A DNA stretch of 64,000 bases from Neisseria musculi (GCF_014297595.2 NZ_CP060414.2:1240001-1304000), one strand, 5' to 3'. Positions 45,997 to 56,822 are shown, counted from the first letter of the stretch. Program-made: numbers and translations. The notes: generated from the letters alone by a model not told the origin.

Positions 45997-46332
45997 TCAG
46001 CGGAAAAAATCGCCCATGCCTGCGGGCAGCCCCTGTGTAAATACCCCCATGGTTTTGTTGGTGGTTTCCTCGGCTTTGTTTCCTGCATCGTTGATGGCGG
46101 CCAAAATCAAGTCTTCCAGCATTTCTTTATCATCGGCAGCTTCCTGAATCAAATCCTGGCTGATGTCGATTTTGCGCACAACGTGGCTGCAAGTCATCAC
46201 CACTTTCACCAAACCGTTGCCGGCCTCGCCGCTTACTTCGGTTTCGGCCAGTTTGGCCTGTGCTTTTTTCATGTTTTCCTGCATCTGTTGGGCCTGCTTC
46301 ATCAGGCCGCCCAATCCGGCTTTTCCAAACAT
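45997..46332 (-). CDS. YbaB/EbfC nucleoid-associated protein
   Basis: The 111-residue protein has the YbaB pattern: Met-Lys-Gln-Ala-Gln-Gln-Met-Gln near residue 11, a Gly-x-Gly-Leu-Val-Lys-Val strand, Asp-Leu-Ile-x-Ala-Ala-x-Asn-Asp-Ala near residue 75. It is a small dimeric DNA-binding protein. It lies downstream of dnaX on the same strand (344 bp), the conserved dnaX-ybaB pairing. Confidence 0.94.
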   Translation of the reverse strand: MFGKAGLGGLMKQAQQMQENMKKAQAKLAETEVSGEAGNGLVKVVMTCSHVVRKIDISQDLIQEAADDKEMLEDLILAAINDAGNKAEETTNKTMGVFTQGLPAGMGDFFR

Positions 46333-46676
46333 AGTGTGTACTCCTTAATATCAATGTGTATAAATGTAGATGGTTAATCAAATGGTTGATAAATTTTCTG
46401 CCGGTATTCAGGCCGTTGCGCCAATACGGCCGCTACAGGCAAAAGTTTAATCTCCTCCGGCGGCATCGGGATTATGCGGGAGCCGGACAAAATGGGTGCT
46501 ACCCAAATCTAAACCTTAGCCCCAGCGCTAAATCACAGCACAATATTTTGATTTAAAATAAAAAGTTTAGCAATCAGCATAGCAATGCCCGCTACGCTGT
46601 TCCATCGGACTGCAAACCGACTTTCGCCAACGCACGCAGGCAAACGGGGCGCCGCCCCAGTTTCAGACGGCCTTTA
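46333..46676. other. Spacer between dnaX and ybaB
   Basis: A DUS complement at 46661-46674 sits just after the dnaX stop. Otherwise the spacer shows no structure I recognise. It is long for a dnaX-ybaB operon, so ybaB may have its own promoter here. Confidence 0.4.
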
Positions 46677-48932
46677 TCACGGCTGCTTCAGCTCTAAAGT
46701 TTCCGGCAGCCACTGCGCCTCGAAAAACTGCAAAATCTGCTTTGCGGCGGGGTCGGCCTCAAGCAGTTGCTGCGCCTGCCGGCGGCCTTCGATTTGCAGG
46801 CGGGCGCGCTGCATTTCAGGCGTTTCCCAGCCCGCATCACCGCGCCAGGCTTCGGTTTGCAGCTTCAAGGTCAAACCGTAGGCTGCGGCCAGCGTGTTTT
46901 GGATTTTGTCCAACCGTTCTTTGTTGGTGGTGGCGCGGGCTTCGTGGCTGAGGGCGAACACCAGCAGGCCGCTTTCGGCATCATAGCGGGTAAGGGCGGC
47001 GTTTTGGGCGATCATTTGCGCGGCACCGAGTTTGACGGCCAGATGCTTGGCGATTTGCGGCCAGTTTTCGGGCGTCAGATCGGGAAGCGGGGCAAGAGCG
47101 GCTTCGTTTTGCGCATCGCGGTTTTCAAGTGTTGCGCTGCCTTCTCTCTCCGCAGCTTCTTCGGCTTGTTTGGTTTCTGCGCCGAATTTGGTTTCTGCGC
47201 CGAATATATCGTCTATGGGCAAATCGGCAGGCGGCAGGTGATGTCCGCCGTCTTCGGGAAAATACGGCAGTTCGTCAGGATAGTCTGCGCCGTTATCGTC
47301 AAAACGGTGTTCCAAACCGCTTTCTGCGGCAGAGGCCGTCTGAAAAACGTTGGCCGCACCAACGGCTTCTGCTTCTTCGGTAACAGCGGGGGCAGTTGCG
47401 GTTTTGCATTCCGGTTGCGGTAATGCTTCGGCCTGTGCAGAAGCTGCCGGCTGCTGTCCGGCTGCCGGCGGTAAGGTATCTTGGGATGGGGACGATATAT
47501 CGGCAGCGGACATTGCTAAACCGTGTGCGGCCGTCTGAACGGCGGCGGTAACGGTTGCGGGCGGTTTGGACAATCCGGAGGATTCTGCCGTTTCGGTTTG
47601 CGCCACTATGGTTTCCTGCCACGGCGGGGTGTCGTCTGCGGGATTGCCGCTGCTGTTTTCAGGCGGATTGCCGGCAGGCGGTGCGGCCGTCTGAACAGTG
47701 TTGGAAACGGTATCGGCGGCGGCATTGGAAACTGGGGTTTCAGACGGCCTCTCCGGCGGAATCAGGGGCTTTTTTGCGGCAGGCTCTGCATGTGCGGGAT
47801 TGCGCAGCTGCGTGCCTTCGATGATGCTGTCGGCACCGTGGGCTCGGGCGGCCATCGGGGCGAAGGCGAGCATACGCAACAGCGTCATCACAAAGCCTGC
47901 GTATTCATCGGGTGCAAGGCTTAAATCGTGTTTGCCGTGAATGGCGCATTGGTAATAAAGCTGAATCTGTTCGCCGCTGAGTTGTTGCGACAGGTGCAGC
48001 AGGGTTTTGCACTCGGGGTCTTCGGCAACGGCGGCGGGCACGGTTTGCACCAGTGCCAGCCGTTGCAGCAGCAGGGCCAGTTCGCTTAAGGCGTTGTCGA
48101 AACCGATGGCGCGCGCGGCCATTTCCTGCGCTTTCTGCAACAAGGCTCCGCCGTTTTGATTGACGATGCCTTGCAGCAATTCGTAAAGATAGCGTTTGTC
48201 TACCGCGCCTATCATTTGGCGCACATCGTGCTCGGTTACACTGCCTGATCCCATGGCAATCGCTTGGTCGAGCAGGCTCAGTGCATCACGCATCGAGCCG
48301 GCGGCTGCGCGCCCCAGCAGTTGCAGGGCGGCCGCTTCGTAAGCAATCTGCTCCACCGTGAGCACATGCGCCAAATGGTCGGCCACCTGCCGGGCGGTCA
48401 TGTTGCGCAAAACGAATTGCAGGCAGCGGCTCAACACGGTAACCGGCACTTTGTGCGGATCGGTGGTGGCGAGGATGAACTTCACATGCTCGGGCGGCTC
48501 TTCCAGTGTTTTGAGCATGGCGTTGAACGCGCTTTTCGAGAGCATGTGCACTTCATCGATAATATAGACTTTGTATTTGCCGGCGGTGGGCGCGTATTGG
48601 GCGTTTTCGAGCACTTCGCGGATGTTGTCGATGCCGGTGTTGGAGGCGGCATCGATTTCCAGCAGATCGACATAGCGCCCCGCGTCAATCTGCGTGCAGC
48701 TTCGGCACACACCGCAAGGCTCGCCGTGACTGGGTGTTTCACAGTTGAGGCTTTTGGCAAGAATGCGGGCAATGGTGGTTTTGCCCACTCCGCGCGTGCC
48801 GGTGAGCAGGTAGGCGTGGTGCAGACGGCCTTCATCCAGCGCGTTGCGCAGAGCTTTGACAACATGCTCCTGCCCGACCAAATCGGCAAAAGTTTTAGGC
48901 CGCCACTTGCGGGCGAGAACTTGATAGGCCAT
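46677..48932 (-). CDS. dnaX: DNA polymerase III tau/gamma subunit
   Basis: The 751-residue clamp-loader subunit has Walker A (Gly-Thr-Arg-Gly-Val-Gly-Lys-Thr-Thr) near residue 46, a four-Cys zinc module near 64-80, Walker B Asp-Glu-Val-His, the sensor region and domain III, then a Pro/Ala-rich linker (about 370-600) and the C-terminal tau domain that holds polymerase and DnaB. The linker contains at least four DUS-type copies (near 47335, 47531, 47685 and 47740), so the linker peptides repeat Gln-Thr-Ala motifs. Start at 48932, 12 bp upstream of the mltB stop. A frameshifted gamma form was not looked for in detail. Confidence 0.96.
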   Translation of the reverse strand: MAYQVLARKWRPKTFADLVGQEHVVKALRNALDEGRLHHAYLLTGTRGVGKTTIARILAKSLNCETPSHGEPCGVCRSCTQIDAGRYVDLLEIDAASNTGIDNIREVLENAQYAPTAGKYKVYIIDEVHMLSKSAFNAMLKTLEEPPEHVKFILATTDPHKVPVTVLSRCLQFVLRNMTARQVADHLAHVLTVEQIAYEAAALQLLGRAAAGSMRDALSLLDQAIAMGSGSVTEHDVRQMIGAVDKRYLYELLQGIVNQNGGALLQKAQEMAARAIGFDNALSELALLLQRLALVQTVPAAVAEDPECKTLLHLSQQLSGEQIQLYYQCAIHGKHDLSLAPDEYAGFVMTLLRMLAFAPMAARAHGADSIIEGTQLRNPAHAEPAAKKPLIPPERPSETPVSNAAADTVSNTVQTAAPPAGNPPENSSGNPADDTPPWQETIVAQTETAESSGLSKPPATVTAAVQTAAHGLAMSAADISSPSQDTLPPAAGQQPAASAQAEALPQPECKTATAPAVTEEAEAVGAANVFQTASAAESGLEHRFDDNGADYPDELPYFPEDGGHHLPPADLPIDDIFGAETKFGAETKQAEEAAEREGSATLENRDAQNEAALAPLPDLTPENWPQIAKHLAVKLGAAQMIAQNAALTRYDAESGLLVFALSHEARATTNKERLDKIQNTLAAAYGLTLKLQTEAWRGDAGWETPEMQRARLQIEGRRQAQQLLEADPAAKQILQFFEAQWLPETLELKQP

Positions 48933-48943
48933 AAATGATTGCT

Positions 48944-50023
48944 TTACAAACGATAATTTCCGCTCACGCCGTTGGCGATGTCGCGCACGGCGGTTACATA
49001 CATACGGCTGTGGTTATATTGCCAAACGGTGTAGAAGTTGTTTAAACCGATATAGTATTCATACACGCCCGGGGCGGTTTCGAGACGGTAGAGTATGGCT
49101 TTTTCATTGTCGTCCACCACCTGCTGCGGCATCACGCCCAAGCGTTTCAAATCGCCCACGGTTCGGGTGGGCGCGGTTTTTTCATCGATGATGTTTTGCA
49201 GCTCCTGTGTGATGGTGAGCGTGGCCGGCACCACCATTTTGCCGCCGCTCTGCCAGCCGTGTGCTTTCAGATAGTTGGCCACCGATGCTGCCACATCACC
49301 AATATTGTTCCAAATATCGCGGCGGCCGTCTCCATCGTAATCAACCGCATATTTGCGGAAGCTCGAAGGCATAAACTGCGGCATTCCCATCGCGCCGGCA
49401 TAGCTGCCTTTGAAGCCGAACACATCGCGCTTTTCTTCCCGGGCCATCAGCAGCAGCTCGTGCAGCTCCTGCTGGAAAAACTCCGCACGGCGGGGATAAT
49501 CGAATGCCAGTGTGCTCAGCGAATCGGCCAGGCGGAAGCTGCCCATATTGGTGCCGTAATTGGTTTCGATGCCGATAATGGCGACAATGATTTCGGCAGG
49601 CACGCCGTAGCCTTTTGCTGCGGCATCTATGGTTTCACGGTGTTGGGTATAGAAACGCCTGCCTCCTGCGATTCTGGCTGCTCCTGCATTGGCCGCGCGG
49701 AATTCATACCACGGGCGTGATGTGCCGGGGCGGTTCATAATATTGATAATATTGCCTTTGTATTCCACATTGTTAAAAAAACTCTGCAATTCACCGGCCG
49801 AGAACCTGCCGCCTGCGGCTTCGTGGGCGATAAATTTCTGTACATTGGCATTGGCGTTGAAACCGCCCACTGCTACCGAGCCGGCAGCATGGTCAAACAC
49901 CGGGCGTTTGCCGGCGGGCGGCACCGGCGTTTCCTGTGAGGTGCCGGCGCGGCCGTTTTGAATGTCGCTGCTGCACGAAGCTGCCAGCAATACGGCAAGT
50001 GCGCTCCACAATATTCTTTTCAT
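48944..50023 (-). CDS. mltB: Membrane-bound lytic murein transglycosylase B
   Basis: The 359-residue outer-membrane lipoprotein cleaves peptidoglycan glycan strands. It has a signal peptide with lipobox Ala-Ala-Ser-Cys (Cys near residue 17), then the SLT type 3 domain with catalytic Glu in Ile-Gly-Ile-Glu-Thr-Asn-Tyr-Gly and the Gly-Ala-Met-Gly-Met-Pro-Gln-Phe-Met-Pro-Ser motif. The frame is open up to 50092; the ATG at 50023 gives the lipoprotein signal. dnaX follows 12 bp downstream on the same strand. Confidence 0.95.
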   Translation of the reverse strand: MKRILWSALAVLLAASCSSDIQNGRAGTSQETPVPPAGKRPVFDHAAGSVAVGGFNANANVQKFIAHEAAGGRFSAGELQSFFNNVEYKGNIINIMNRPGTSRPWYEFRAANAGAARIAGGRRFYTQHRETIDAAAKGYGVPAEIIVAIIGIETNYGTNMGSFRLADSLSTLAFDYPRRAEFFQQELHELLLMAREEKRDVFGFKGSYAGAMGMPQFMPSSFRKYAVDYDGDGRRDIWNNIGDVAASVANYLKAHGWQSGGKMVVPATLTITQELQNIIDEKTAPTRTVGDLKRLGVMPQQVVDDNEKAILYRLETAPGVYEYYIGLNNFYTVWQYNHSRMYVTAVRDIANGVSGNYRL

Positions 50024-51429
50024 GAATAGTCCGTTTTCAATATAGTTAGAATGCGGCGCATAGTGTATCAGACAAACCGGGTTTCCACACATTTATCAAG
50101 GCAGATTCAAATACGCATAAGCAAATGCGGTGCGGGCGGCCCGTGTATCGCAGCTTGTGCAGACACCGCAGCCGAACCGGGGTGTTTCAGCAATGCCGAA
50201 AACCTGTGTCGGAAGGGCAGCCCAAGGCGTGCCGCCGCCCCCACACTATAGGAGGCTGCCAAGCTGCCGGCTTGCCGTAAAAGCTACTGCGCCGCCCAAA
50301 TAGCCGACAGCAAACCTGCGGACCCGGCAAACTGCATACCTGCCTCATGGGTTTGCTTTTACAATTTGCCTTTAGGATGTTACGCATTAGAGTGGATACA
50401 GAGTTTCAATACAGGCAACAGGCATTGTCTCTGCGAAAACAGCTTTGCAGGAAAGTAAGCAGATGATTTTTTCAGACGGCCTGCAGATCTCAATACAGCC
50501 AATGCAGTCTTCTGCAAAAAACTTTGTTTCAAAAGAATTTTCAAAATAAAAGCCAAGCCTCCGCCTTGTTTCCCGGGCCGTCTGAAACGTAAGTAGTCTG
50601 AAATTTGCAAAAACGTAAGGCGTAGACAACATTGGTTTTTTATACTTGCAACCGTTATCCCAAATCCGGCTTTACGGTGTCTGTAACAGGCTGTACTGTA
50701 TTTCCGGGGTTGTTATTAGATGTTTAAACTGCCACAGCCATATCGACCAATAGTTTTTGCAAACAGCCAATACCCGCTTAGGCGGAATAACGGGGGAAAT
50801 TACTGATTTTTGCTTGATTAAAGAACAAGCGTTTGTATCGCCGCTGTCTATATAGAATATGATGTTGGTAGGTTCTGAGGGAGAAGATGAAAGATGAAAC
50901 CCATTCGGCCGTTTCTTCGATTTATAGCGATAGCCGTGTGAAAATCTGTTTCATCACAACAAGCCTGATGTTGCAATGGTAAACAGCACATAACCAAAAA
51001 AGCTGAAATCCTATTTGCCGTTTGACAGGGAAAAACCGGTTTGTTCTCTAGTGTTATAAACAAACAGCATGAGTAGAACGGTATTATTCTGACGGGTAAT
51101 TTAGCGTCCAGCCAGCGGATGGGAATTTCGCCAACAATACAACGTCGGATGCGGTCCCGTCATATTTCTCGGATAAGCGTTGTAAAGTTACCGATTGAAA
51201 GATAAAAAGAAGATAGATATGGTGCCTGGATGAAAACTTCGTAGGGCTCAAAATTCAATTGTTCGTTACGATTTCAAAGCGGTCGATTTTCGACTGCTGC
51301 TGATAGTGATAGCACAATACATAGTGAGTAACGTTTTATAGGACAAGACACTATCTTTAGCCATATTCTGTATCATGTTTTCGGTAGTCTATCTGCGAGC
51401 AGTACACCTCTTTCTAAGACGCAGTAGAA
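50024..51429. other. 1.4-kb stretch without a supported gene
   Basis: Two DUS (near 50474 and 50577) are present and frames are short on both strands. Nothing matches a family I know. AT content rises toward 51 kb where the IS fragments begin. It may contain fully decayed genes. Confidence 0.45.
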
Positions 51430-51797
51430 GCCGTAGAATCAGACCAACCCTATTCCAATGCAAAGCGCATCCGAGGTAAACGCGGGTGCAAAGCGAGTTC
51501 TAAAACCATCGTTTCCGACATCCTCAAACGAGGCGGAAAGGTTTTGTACCGAAGTTGTTCCCAATACTTCCAAAGCAACGCTGCAAAAGGTTATCGGAGG
51601 CCGTATCACAGTCGAGAGCATGACCAATACCGATGGCCAGCGGAGCGCCGAAATGGGTTTTGCAAAGCATTTCAGCGTGCATCACGGCGACAATGGGTTT
51701 GCCCGAGGTATGCAACATATCAACGGTATCGAATTCTTTTGGCGCTATACCAAACATCGCTTGGCACGATTTAACGGGGTGCCGGAGCATAACCTTT
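51430..51797 (+). pseudogene. Truncated IS1595-family transposase
   Basis: The open frame to the IS boundary carries Glu-Met-Gly-Phe-Ala-Lys-His-Phe, His-His-Gly-Asp-Asn-Gly-Phe-Ala and His-Ile-Asn-Gly-Ile-Glu-Phe-Phe-Trp, the second half of an ISXO2-like DDE domain. It is cut at 51797 by insertion of the 720-bp IS copy, and its N terminus is missing. It is a different lineage from that IS. Confidence 0.72.
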
Positions 51798-52517
51798 GGG
51801 GCTGTCCTAGATAACTAGAACAAATCCTGCTTTACTAATTGTTTTAAAATAGAAATTTGAAATTTTATCTCACTGTTGTTAAAACGCCATTCACACTCTT
51901 TCAAATACAGTTCAAAATGCTCTTTGGGAATGCCGTTAAACTTGCGTAAATGGCGTTTTGCTTGGTTCCAAAAGTTCTCAATTCCGTTAATGTGATTTTG
52001 TCGCTCAGCAAAATGTGTGCTGTGATTGATCCGAAAATGTGAAAATTCGCTCACATCAAGAACGTCATAACTTTTGTAACAATCGGTATAAACAATGCTA
52101 TCAGGCTTCACTTGCTCGCGGATAATTGGCAATAAAGTCGCAGTTTGTGTATTGGGTACGGCAACGGTGTAAACCTTACCATTACGCTTCAAAAGCCCGA
52201 ATACAGCCACTTTGCCAGCCGCACCGCGACCACGTTTGCCTTTGCGTTGTCCGCCAAAATAACTTTCATCAACTTCTACTTCACCATCAAGCATTTCCAG
52301 ATGCGGGCTGTTGTGATAGATAAGTAAGCGCAAACCGTGGAAGTAATAGGCAGCGGTATTTTTATTGACGCTAACTAATTGCGCCGCTGTGCGAGCGGTA
52401 ACACCTGCAACAAATAGTTCAATCAGTTTGTTTTGCTTGTACTGACTTAAACGACTTTTTCTCATAGGGATTATTCTAACCTGAAGTTAAATTTCCCTAG
52501 TTATCTAGTACAGCCCC
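51798..52517 (-). mobile_element. IS1595-family (IS1016 group) insertion sequence, copy 2
   Basis: A 720-bp inverted copy of the element at 24567. The terminal repeats are the same (GGGGCTGTCCTAGATAACTAG at one end, with A for C at the other). The 8-bp flanks do not form a target duplication. Confidence 0.93.
51815..52465 (-). CDS. IS1595-family transposase, copy 2
   Basis: The intact 216-residue transposase is identical to the 24.6-kb copy except for one residue I can see (Gly instead of Arg near residue 46). All DDE-region motifs are present. Confidence 0.93.
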   Translation of the reverse strand: MRKSRLSQYKQNKLIELFVAGVTARTAAQLVSVNKNTAAYYFHGLRLLIYHNSPHLEMLDGEVEVDESYFGGQRKGKRGRGAAGKVAVFGLLKRNGKVYTVAVPNTQTATLLPIIREQVKPDSIVYTDCYKSYDVLDVSEFSHFRINHSTHFAERQNHINGIENFWNQAKRHLRKFNGIPKEHFELYLKECEWRFNNSEIKFQISILKQLVKQDLF

Positions 52518-52760
52518 GAATATTTTGTATTGGAAGCAACCGCATGTTCTGCTGCAGATATCCCGGGTATCCAGCCCGATACGGGCGTTCTCTCTTTTTC
52601 CGCCACCGCAGGATTAATTACGGCAAAACCATATCGGCAGCATTGGAAATTTTTGGAATCAGGCGAAACGTGTCTTGCGCAAATATAACGGAATTAGCTG
52701 GGAATTTTTCCCGCACTTTTTCTGAAAGAATGTGGGTTTCGTTTTAATTTCAGGACACCA
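52518..52760 (+). pseudogene. Fragment of an IS1595-family transposase C terminus
   Basis: The plus strand reads Phe-Trp-Asn-Gln-Ala-Lys-Arg-Val-Leu-Arg-Lys-Tyr-Asn-Gly-Ile, then Phe-Phe-Pro-x-Phe-Phe, close to the C terminus of the 41.1-kb transposase. Other parts are frameshifted. The fragment abuts the right end of the IS copy 2. Confidence 0.65.
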
Positions 52761-52840
52761 AAGCAGTTAAAAACCTGCGGCTTTGGTGGTATTTAGGGCT
52801 GATCTACTTTAACCTCTAAATATTTAATGATATTTTAAAT

Positions 52841-53551
52841 GGCTCTAGACTAGCAGAATAGCTCTGTTAGCCTAGAAAAATGAAATATAACACCAAGTTA
52901 AGTGACTACAGCTCAAAAAATTATCAAGCATTTTTGTGTCGGTATAGAAGCCTCAAAACCGCTTTGCCGACAGGCTTCAACCGCAATACCATCAACCACC
53001 GGTATCGCATGTTCAGGCACGAAATATACCGCTGCCAAAGCGGGCAAAAAGACCTGTTATACGGCAGCATAGAGGTTGATGAAAGCTATTTGTAGCGCGG
53101 TTTCCATGGCAAGTCAAAGCGTGGCAGAGGAACGCTTAAACAACCCGTCTTTGGTATTTTCGAAAGAGACGGCAGGGTTTATACCGAAATCGTTTCTGAT
53201 TGTAAAAAGCAAACACTTCAAACTGTTATATTGGGAAAGGTCTCTCTGGAGGGTGTTGTTTATTCTGATAGCCGGCGCGGTTACAGCGGCCTGGTCGATG
53301 CGGGCTACTCTAAACATTTGCGCGTTAATTACGGACAAAATGAGTTTGCAGATGGTACCGGGCACATCAATGGTATTAAAGCTTCCGGAGTTTTACCAAA
53401 CGAAGGCCCGCCAAATTCAATGGCGTAACCAAAAACTTTGATTTGCACCTGAGGGAATGCGAATGGCGATGGAACCGAAACTCTGATGAACTGAGTCACC
53501 AACTTTGGGGGCTTTTAAAGTAAATTTATATAAAGCTGCTAGTCTAGAGCC
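52841..53551 (+). mobile_element. Degenerate IS1595-family element, third type
   Basis: GGCTCTAGACTAGCAG at 52841-52856 is perfectly mirrored at 53536-53551. The 711-bp element contains a broken transposase (52880-53523) readable in changing frames: Tyr-Gly-Ser-Ile-Glu-Val-Asp-Glu-Ser-Tyr near 53085, Val-Phe-Gly-Ile, Val-Tyr-Ser-Asp-Ser, and His-Ile-Asn-Gly-Ile. Flanks show no clear target duplication. Confidence 0.8.
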
Positions 53552-53589
53552 ATGATTTTACATTAAATTCATCCTTCTTCGCGAATCAT

Positions 53590-53630
53590 CTTTCAGACGG
53601 CCCCAACCGGTTGGTCAGGCCGTCTGAAAG
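53590..53630. terminator. DUS inverted pair after pyrC
   Basis: CTTTCAGACGGCC (53590-53602) pairs with GGCCGTCTGAAAG (53618-53630), ending four bases before the pyrC stop. It should end pyrC transcription. Confidence 0.7.
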
Positions 53631-53634
53631 GTTT

Positions 53635-54672
53635 TTAATATTCCACCGTCCAATCGATACTTTCTCCGCCCCGCATCGGCACTAATGAACCGCCGTTGCC
53701 GAACGGTATTTTGGAAACCACTTCACGGGGGTGTTTCACCAGGGTAATGGTGCGTGGGTTTTCGGGCAGGCCGTAGAAACGGGCGCCGTTTTTCGAGGCA
53801 AAGGCTTCGAGTTTGTCCAGCGCGCCGGCTTTTTCAAACACTTCGGCATACAGCTCGATGGCGGTGGCGGCGCTGAATATGCCCGCGCAGCCGCAGGCAT
53901 TTTCTTTGGCGGATTGTGCGTGCGGCGCGGAATCGGTGCCTAAAAAGAATTTTTGTGATTTTTCTCCGGTTATGGCTTCAACCAAAGCTTTGCGGTGGCT
54001 TTCGCGCTTGAGCACGGGCAGGCAGTAATGGTGCGGGCGCACGCCGCCCACCAGTAAATCGTTGCGGTTGAGCAGCAAGTGCTGCGGGGTAACGCTGGCG
54101 GCTACATTGTCGCCGGCTTCCATCACCAAACGGGCGGCATCGGCGGTGGTGATGTGCTCAAACACAACTTTCAAGCCCGGCACTTTATCTAAAACGGGCT
54201 TCATCACGCGTTCGATAAATACGGCTTCACGGTCGAAGATATCGATTTCGGGGTCGGTAACTTCGCCGTGCACCAGAAACAGAATGTTCTGCGCGGCCAT
54301 TTCCTCTAAAACGGGAAGCAGTTTGAATAAATCGGTTACGCCCGAATCGGAATTGGTGGTGGCACCCGCCGGGTAGAGTTTGAAAGCAACGATGCCGGCG
54401 GCCTTGGCTTCGCGCACGAGTTCGGGAGTGGATTTGTCGGTGAGATAGAGCGTCATCAACGGCTCGAAAGTGCTGCCGGCAGGCAATGCGCTCAAAATGC
54501 GCTGTTTGTAGGCCAATGCATCAGCCACACCGGCCACGGGGGGCTTCAGGTTGGGCATAATCACGGCGCGCCCCATTTGGCGGGCACTAAATGGCAATAC
54601 GGTTTTGAGTGCTTCACCATCGCGCAGGTGCAGGTGCATATCATCGGGTTGGATAATGGTAAGGGTTTGCAT
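53635..54672 (-). CDS. pyrC: Dihydroorotase
   Basis: The 345-residue amidohydrolase closes the dihydroorotate ring in pyrimidine synthesis. The metal-binding His-Leu-His-Leu-Arg-Asp motif is at about residue 12-17, with the class II length and layout of E. coli PyrC; His-Gly-Glu-Val-Thr-Asp near residue 135 and the Asp of Gly-Thr-Asp-Ser-Ala-Pro-His near 246 complete the site. The frame opens at 54708; the ATG at 54672 gives Met-Gln-Thr-Leu-Thr. AAAGGAAA is upstream. Confidence 0.96.
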   Translation of the reverse strand: MQTLTIIQPDDMHLHLRDGEALKTVLPFSARQMGRAVIMPNLKPPVAGVADALAYKQRILSALPAGSTFEPLMTLYLTDKSTPELVREAKAAGIVAFKLYPAGATTNSDSGVTDLFKLLPVLEEMAAQNILFLVHGEVTDPEIDIFDREAVFIERVMKPVLDKVPGLKVVFEHITTADAARLVMEAGDNVAASVTPQHLLLNRNDLLVGGVRPHHYCLPVLKRESHRKALVEAITGEKSQKFFLGTDSAPHAQSAKENACGCAGIFSAATAIELYAEVFEKAGALDKLEAFASKNGARFYGLPENPRTITLVKHPREVVSKIPFGNGGSLVPMRGGESIDWTVEY

Positions 54673-54711
54673 AATTTTCCTTTGGCTGTATTCAACATTG
54701 AATTGCATTAA

Positions 54712-54740
54712 AGGCCGTCTGAAATGTTTCAGACGGCCTG
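54712..54740 (-). terminator. DUS inverted pair after the lipoprotein gene
   Basis: A 13-bp perfect DUS pair, separated by two bases, sits directly after the lipoprotein stop and before pyrC. Confidence 0.7.
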
Positions 54741-54744
54741 ATTG

Positions 54745-55308
54745 TTACAGATTCACAACCGGGCTGGTTTGCCGCGGCCTGCGGGCAAGGTGGAGCGCCG
54801 GCTGTGGGGGCACATATTCGAAAGGCGGTGTGTCGGCGGCCTGCAGAATTTCTCCGCCATTTTCCGAATCCGGTTGGGTGTCAACCAATTGGCGGAACGG
54901 AAACGGCGGAACGGTGGTGTTTTCCGAGCGGAACCGCGCCGCTGTTCCCGCCCTGCCCTGTTCGACCGGCGTGATAAAGGCGCGGCGGGCGGCAGCCTCA
55001 CCGGCAACGGCGGTTTTGACGCTGCACGAAGCGGGTGCGGTGCCGAAGTAAAACACGGCCTGTACGTCTGATTCCATCATGCCCGCCGGCAGTTTTTGTA
55101 CGGCTTCGGCGGTTAATGGCTGCAGGTTGTGCCGCTGCGCCCAAGCGGCGGGGCTGCCCGCACTACCGCTCTGATCGGCATAGGCTTGCGTGAAAAGCTG
55201 CATCGCGCCAATGGAATAAACGGCAGCCTGCTCCGGCGCAACGCTGTTCTGCCCGCAGGCAGACAATAAAACCGTCAACACAGGCAACGCGGGCCGGAAA
55301 ACGCTCAT
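54745..55308 (-). CDS. Predicted lipoprotein of unknown function
   Basis: The 187-residue protein has an N-terminal hydrophobic segment ending in the lipobox Leu-Ser-Ala-Cys (Cys near residue 18). The rest is Ala/Pro-rich and mostly polar, with one further Cys. No family recognised. It is 12 bp downstream of tusA with a DUS in between, so it may share its transcript. Confidence 0.7.
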   Translation of the reverse strand: MSVFRPALPVLTVLLSACGQNSVAPEQAAVYSIGAMQLFTQAYADQSGSAGSPAAWAQRHNLQPLTAEAVQKLPAGMMESDVQAVFYFGTAPASCSVKTAVAGEAAARRAFITPVEQGRAGTAARFRSENTTVPPFPFRQLVDTQPDSENGGEILQAADTPPFEYVPPQPALHLARRPRQTSPVVNL

Positions 55309-55319
55309 TTCAGACGGCC

Positions 55320-55547
55320 TTATCTGTGTTTGAGCACCAGCCTGAACACGCCGCGGACTTCGGAAGATTCCAGCAGCACATGGCCGGTTTGGCGGCAGAA
55401 GGCGGCGAAATCATCGGGCGCAGCGGCATCGGTGGCAAGCACGACAAGCAAGTCTCCTGCCTGCATCTGCGCCAGTGTTTTTTTGGCACGCAGAATCGGC
55501 AGCGGGCATTTCAATCCGGTTACGTCTAAAGTTTGTGCGTTTATCAT
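55320..55547 (-). CDS. tusA: TusA-family sulfurtransferase
   Basis: The 75-residue protein has the TusA/SirA motif Gly-Leu-Lys-Cys-Pro-Leu-Pro near residue 11, with the sulfur-carrying Cys14. It relays sulfur in tRNA thiolation or molybdenum cofactor pathways in the cytoplasm. The ATG at 55547 is followed by Ile-Asn-Ala-Gln-Thr-Leu-Asp. Confidence 0.92.
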   Translation of the reverse strand: MINAQTLDVTGLKCPLPILRAKKTLAQMQAGDLLVVLATDAAAPDDFAAFCRQTGHVLLESSEVRGVFRLVLKHR

Positions 55548-55625
55548 GGCATACTCGTTTTCAGCGGGAGCTTTATTATACGCCCTGCCGGAGTGTTTGC
55601 TTAAATCTCAAATCGGGGGTCAAGC

Positions 55626-56534
<909 letters not shown>

Positions 56535-56715
56535 TTATCGTTTTTCAGACGGCCTATTATAACGGCGAAGCCCTGCGCACGACAAAGCAGGTAGGTTTCA
56601 GGCATTGTGCTTCCCAACGGCCAATCTTCGGTTTGCAAGCCTGAATCTGCCGGAAAGCAGCAAAAAACCGTTTCGGGCAGATTGCGCGTTATGCTGTAAC
56701 CGCCTGTAATCCATC

Positions 56716-56746
56716 TTGACTACACCGCACTACAGCACGGTATAAT
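56716..56746 (+). promoter_or_regulatory. Likely gap promoter
   Basis: TTGACT (56716-56721) and TATAAT (56741-56746) are near-consensus -35 and -10 boxes with a 19-bp spacer, about 75 bp before the gap start codon. Confidence 0.65.
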
Positions 56747-56822
56747 TCGGGCGTTCCGCCGCAGCGTTTCAGACGGCCTGCATATTTTACCACCGCTGTT
56801 TCAACAAAAAGGACTGAAAAAA

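Noticed and set aside
48264..48938. A 224-codon plus-strand frame opposite the start of dnaX
   Set aside because: It mirrors the conserved ATPase domain of dnaX; no independent feature.
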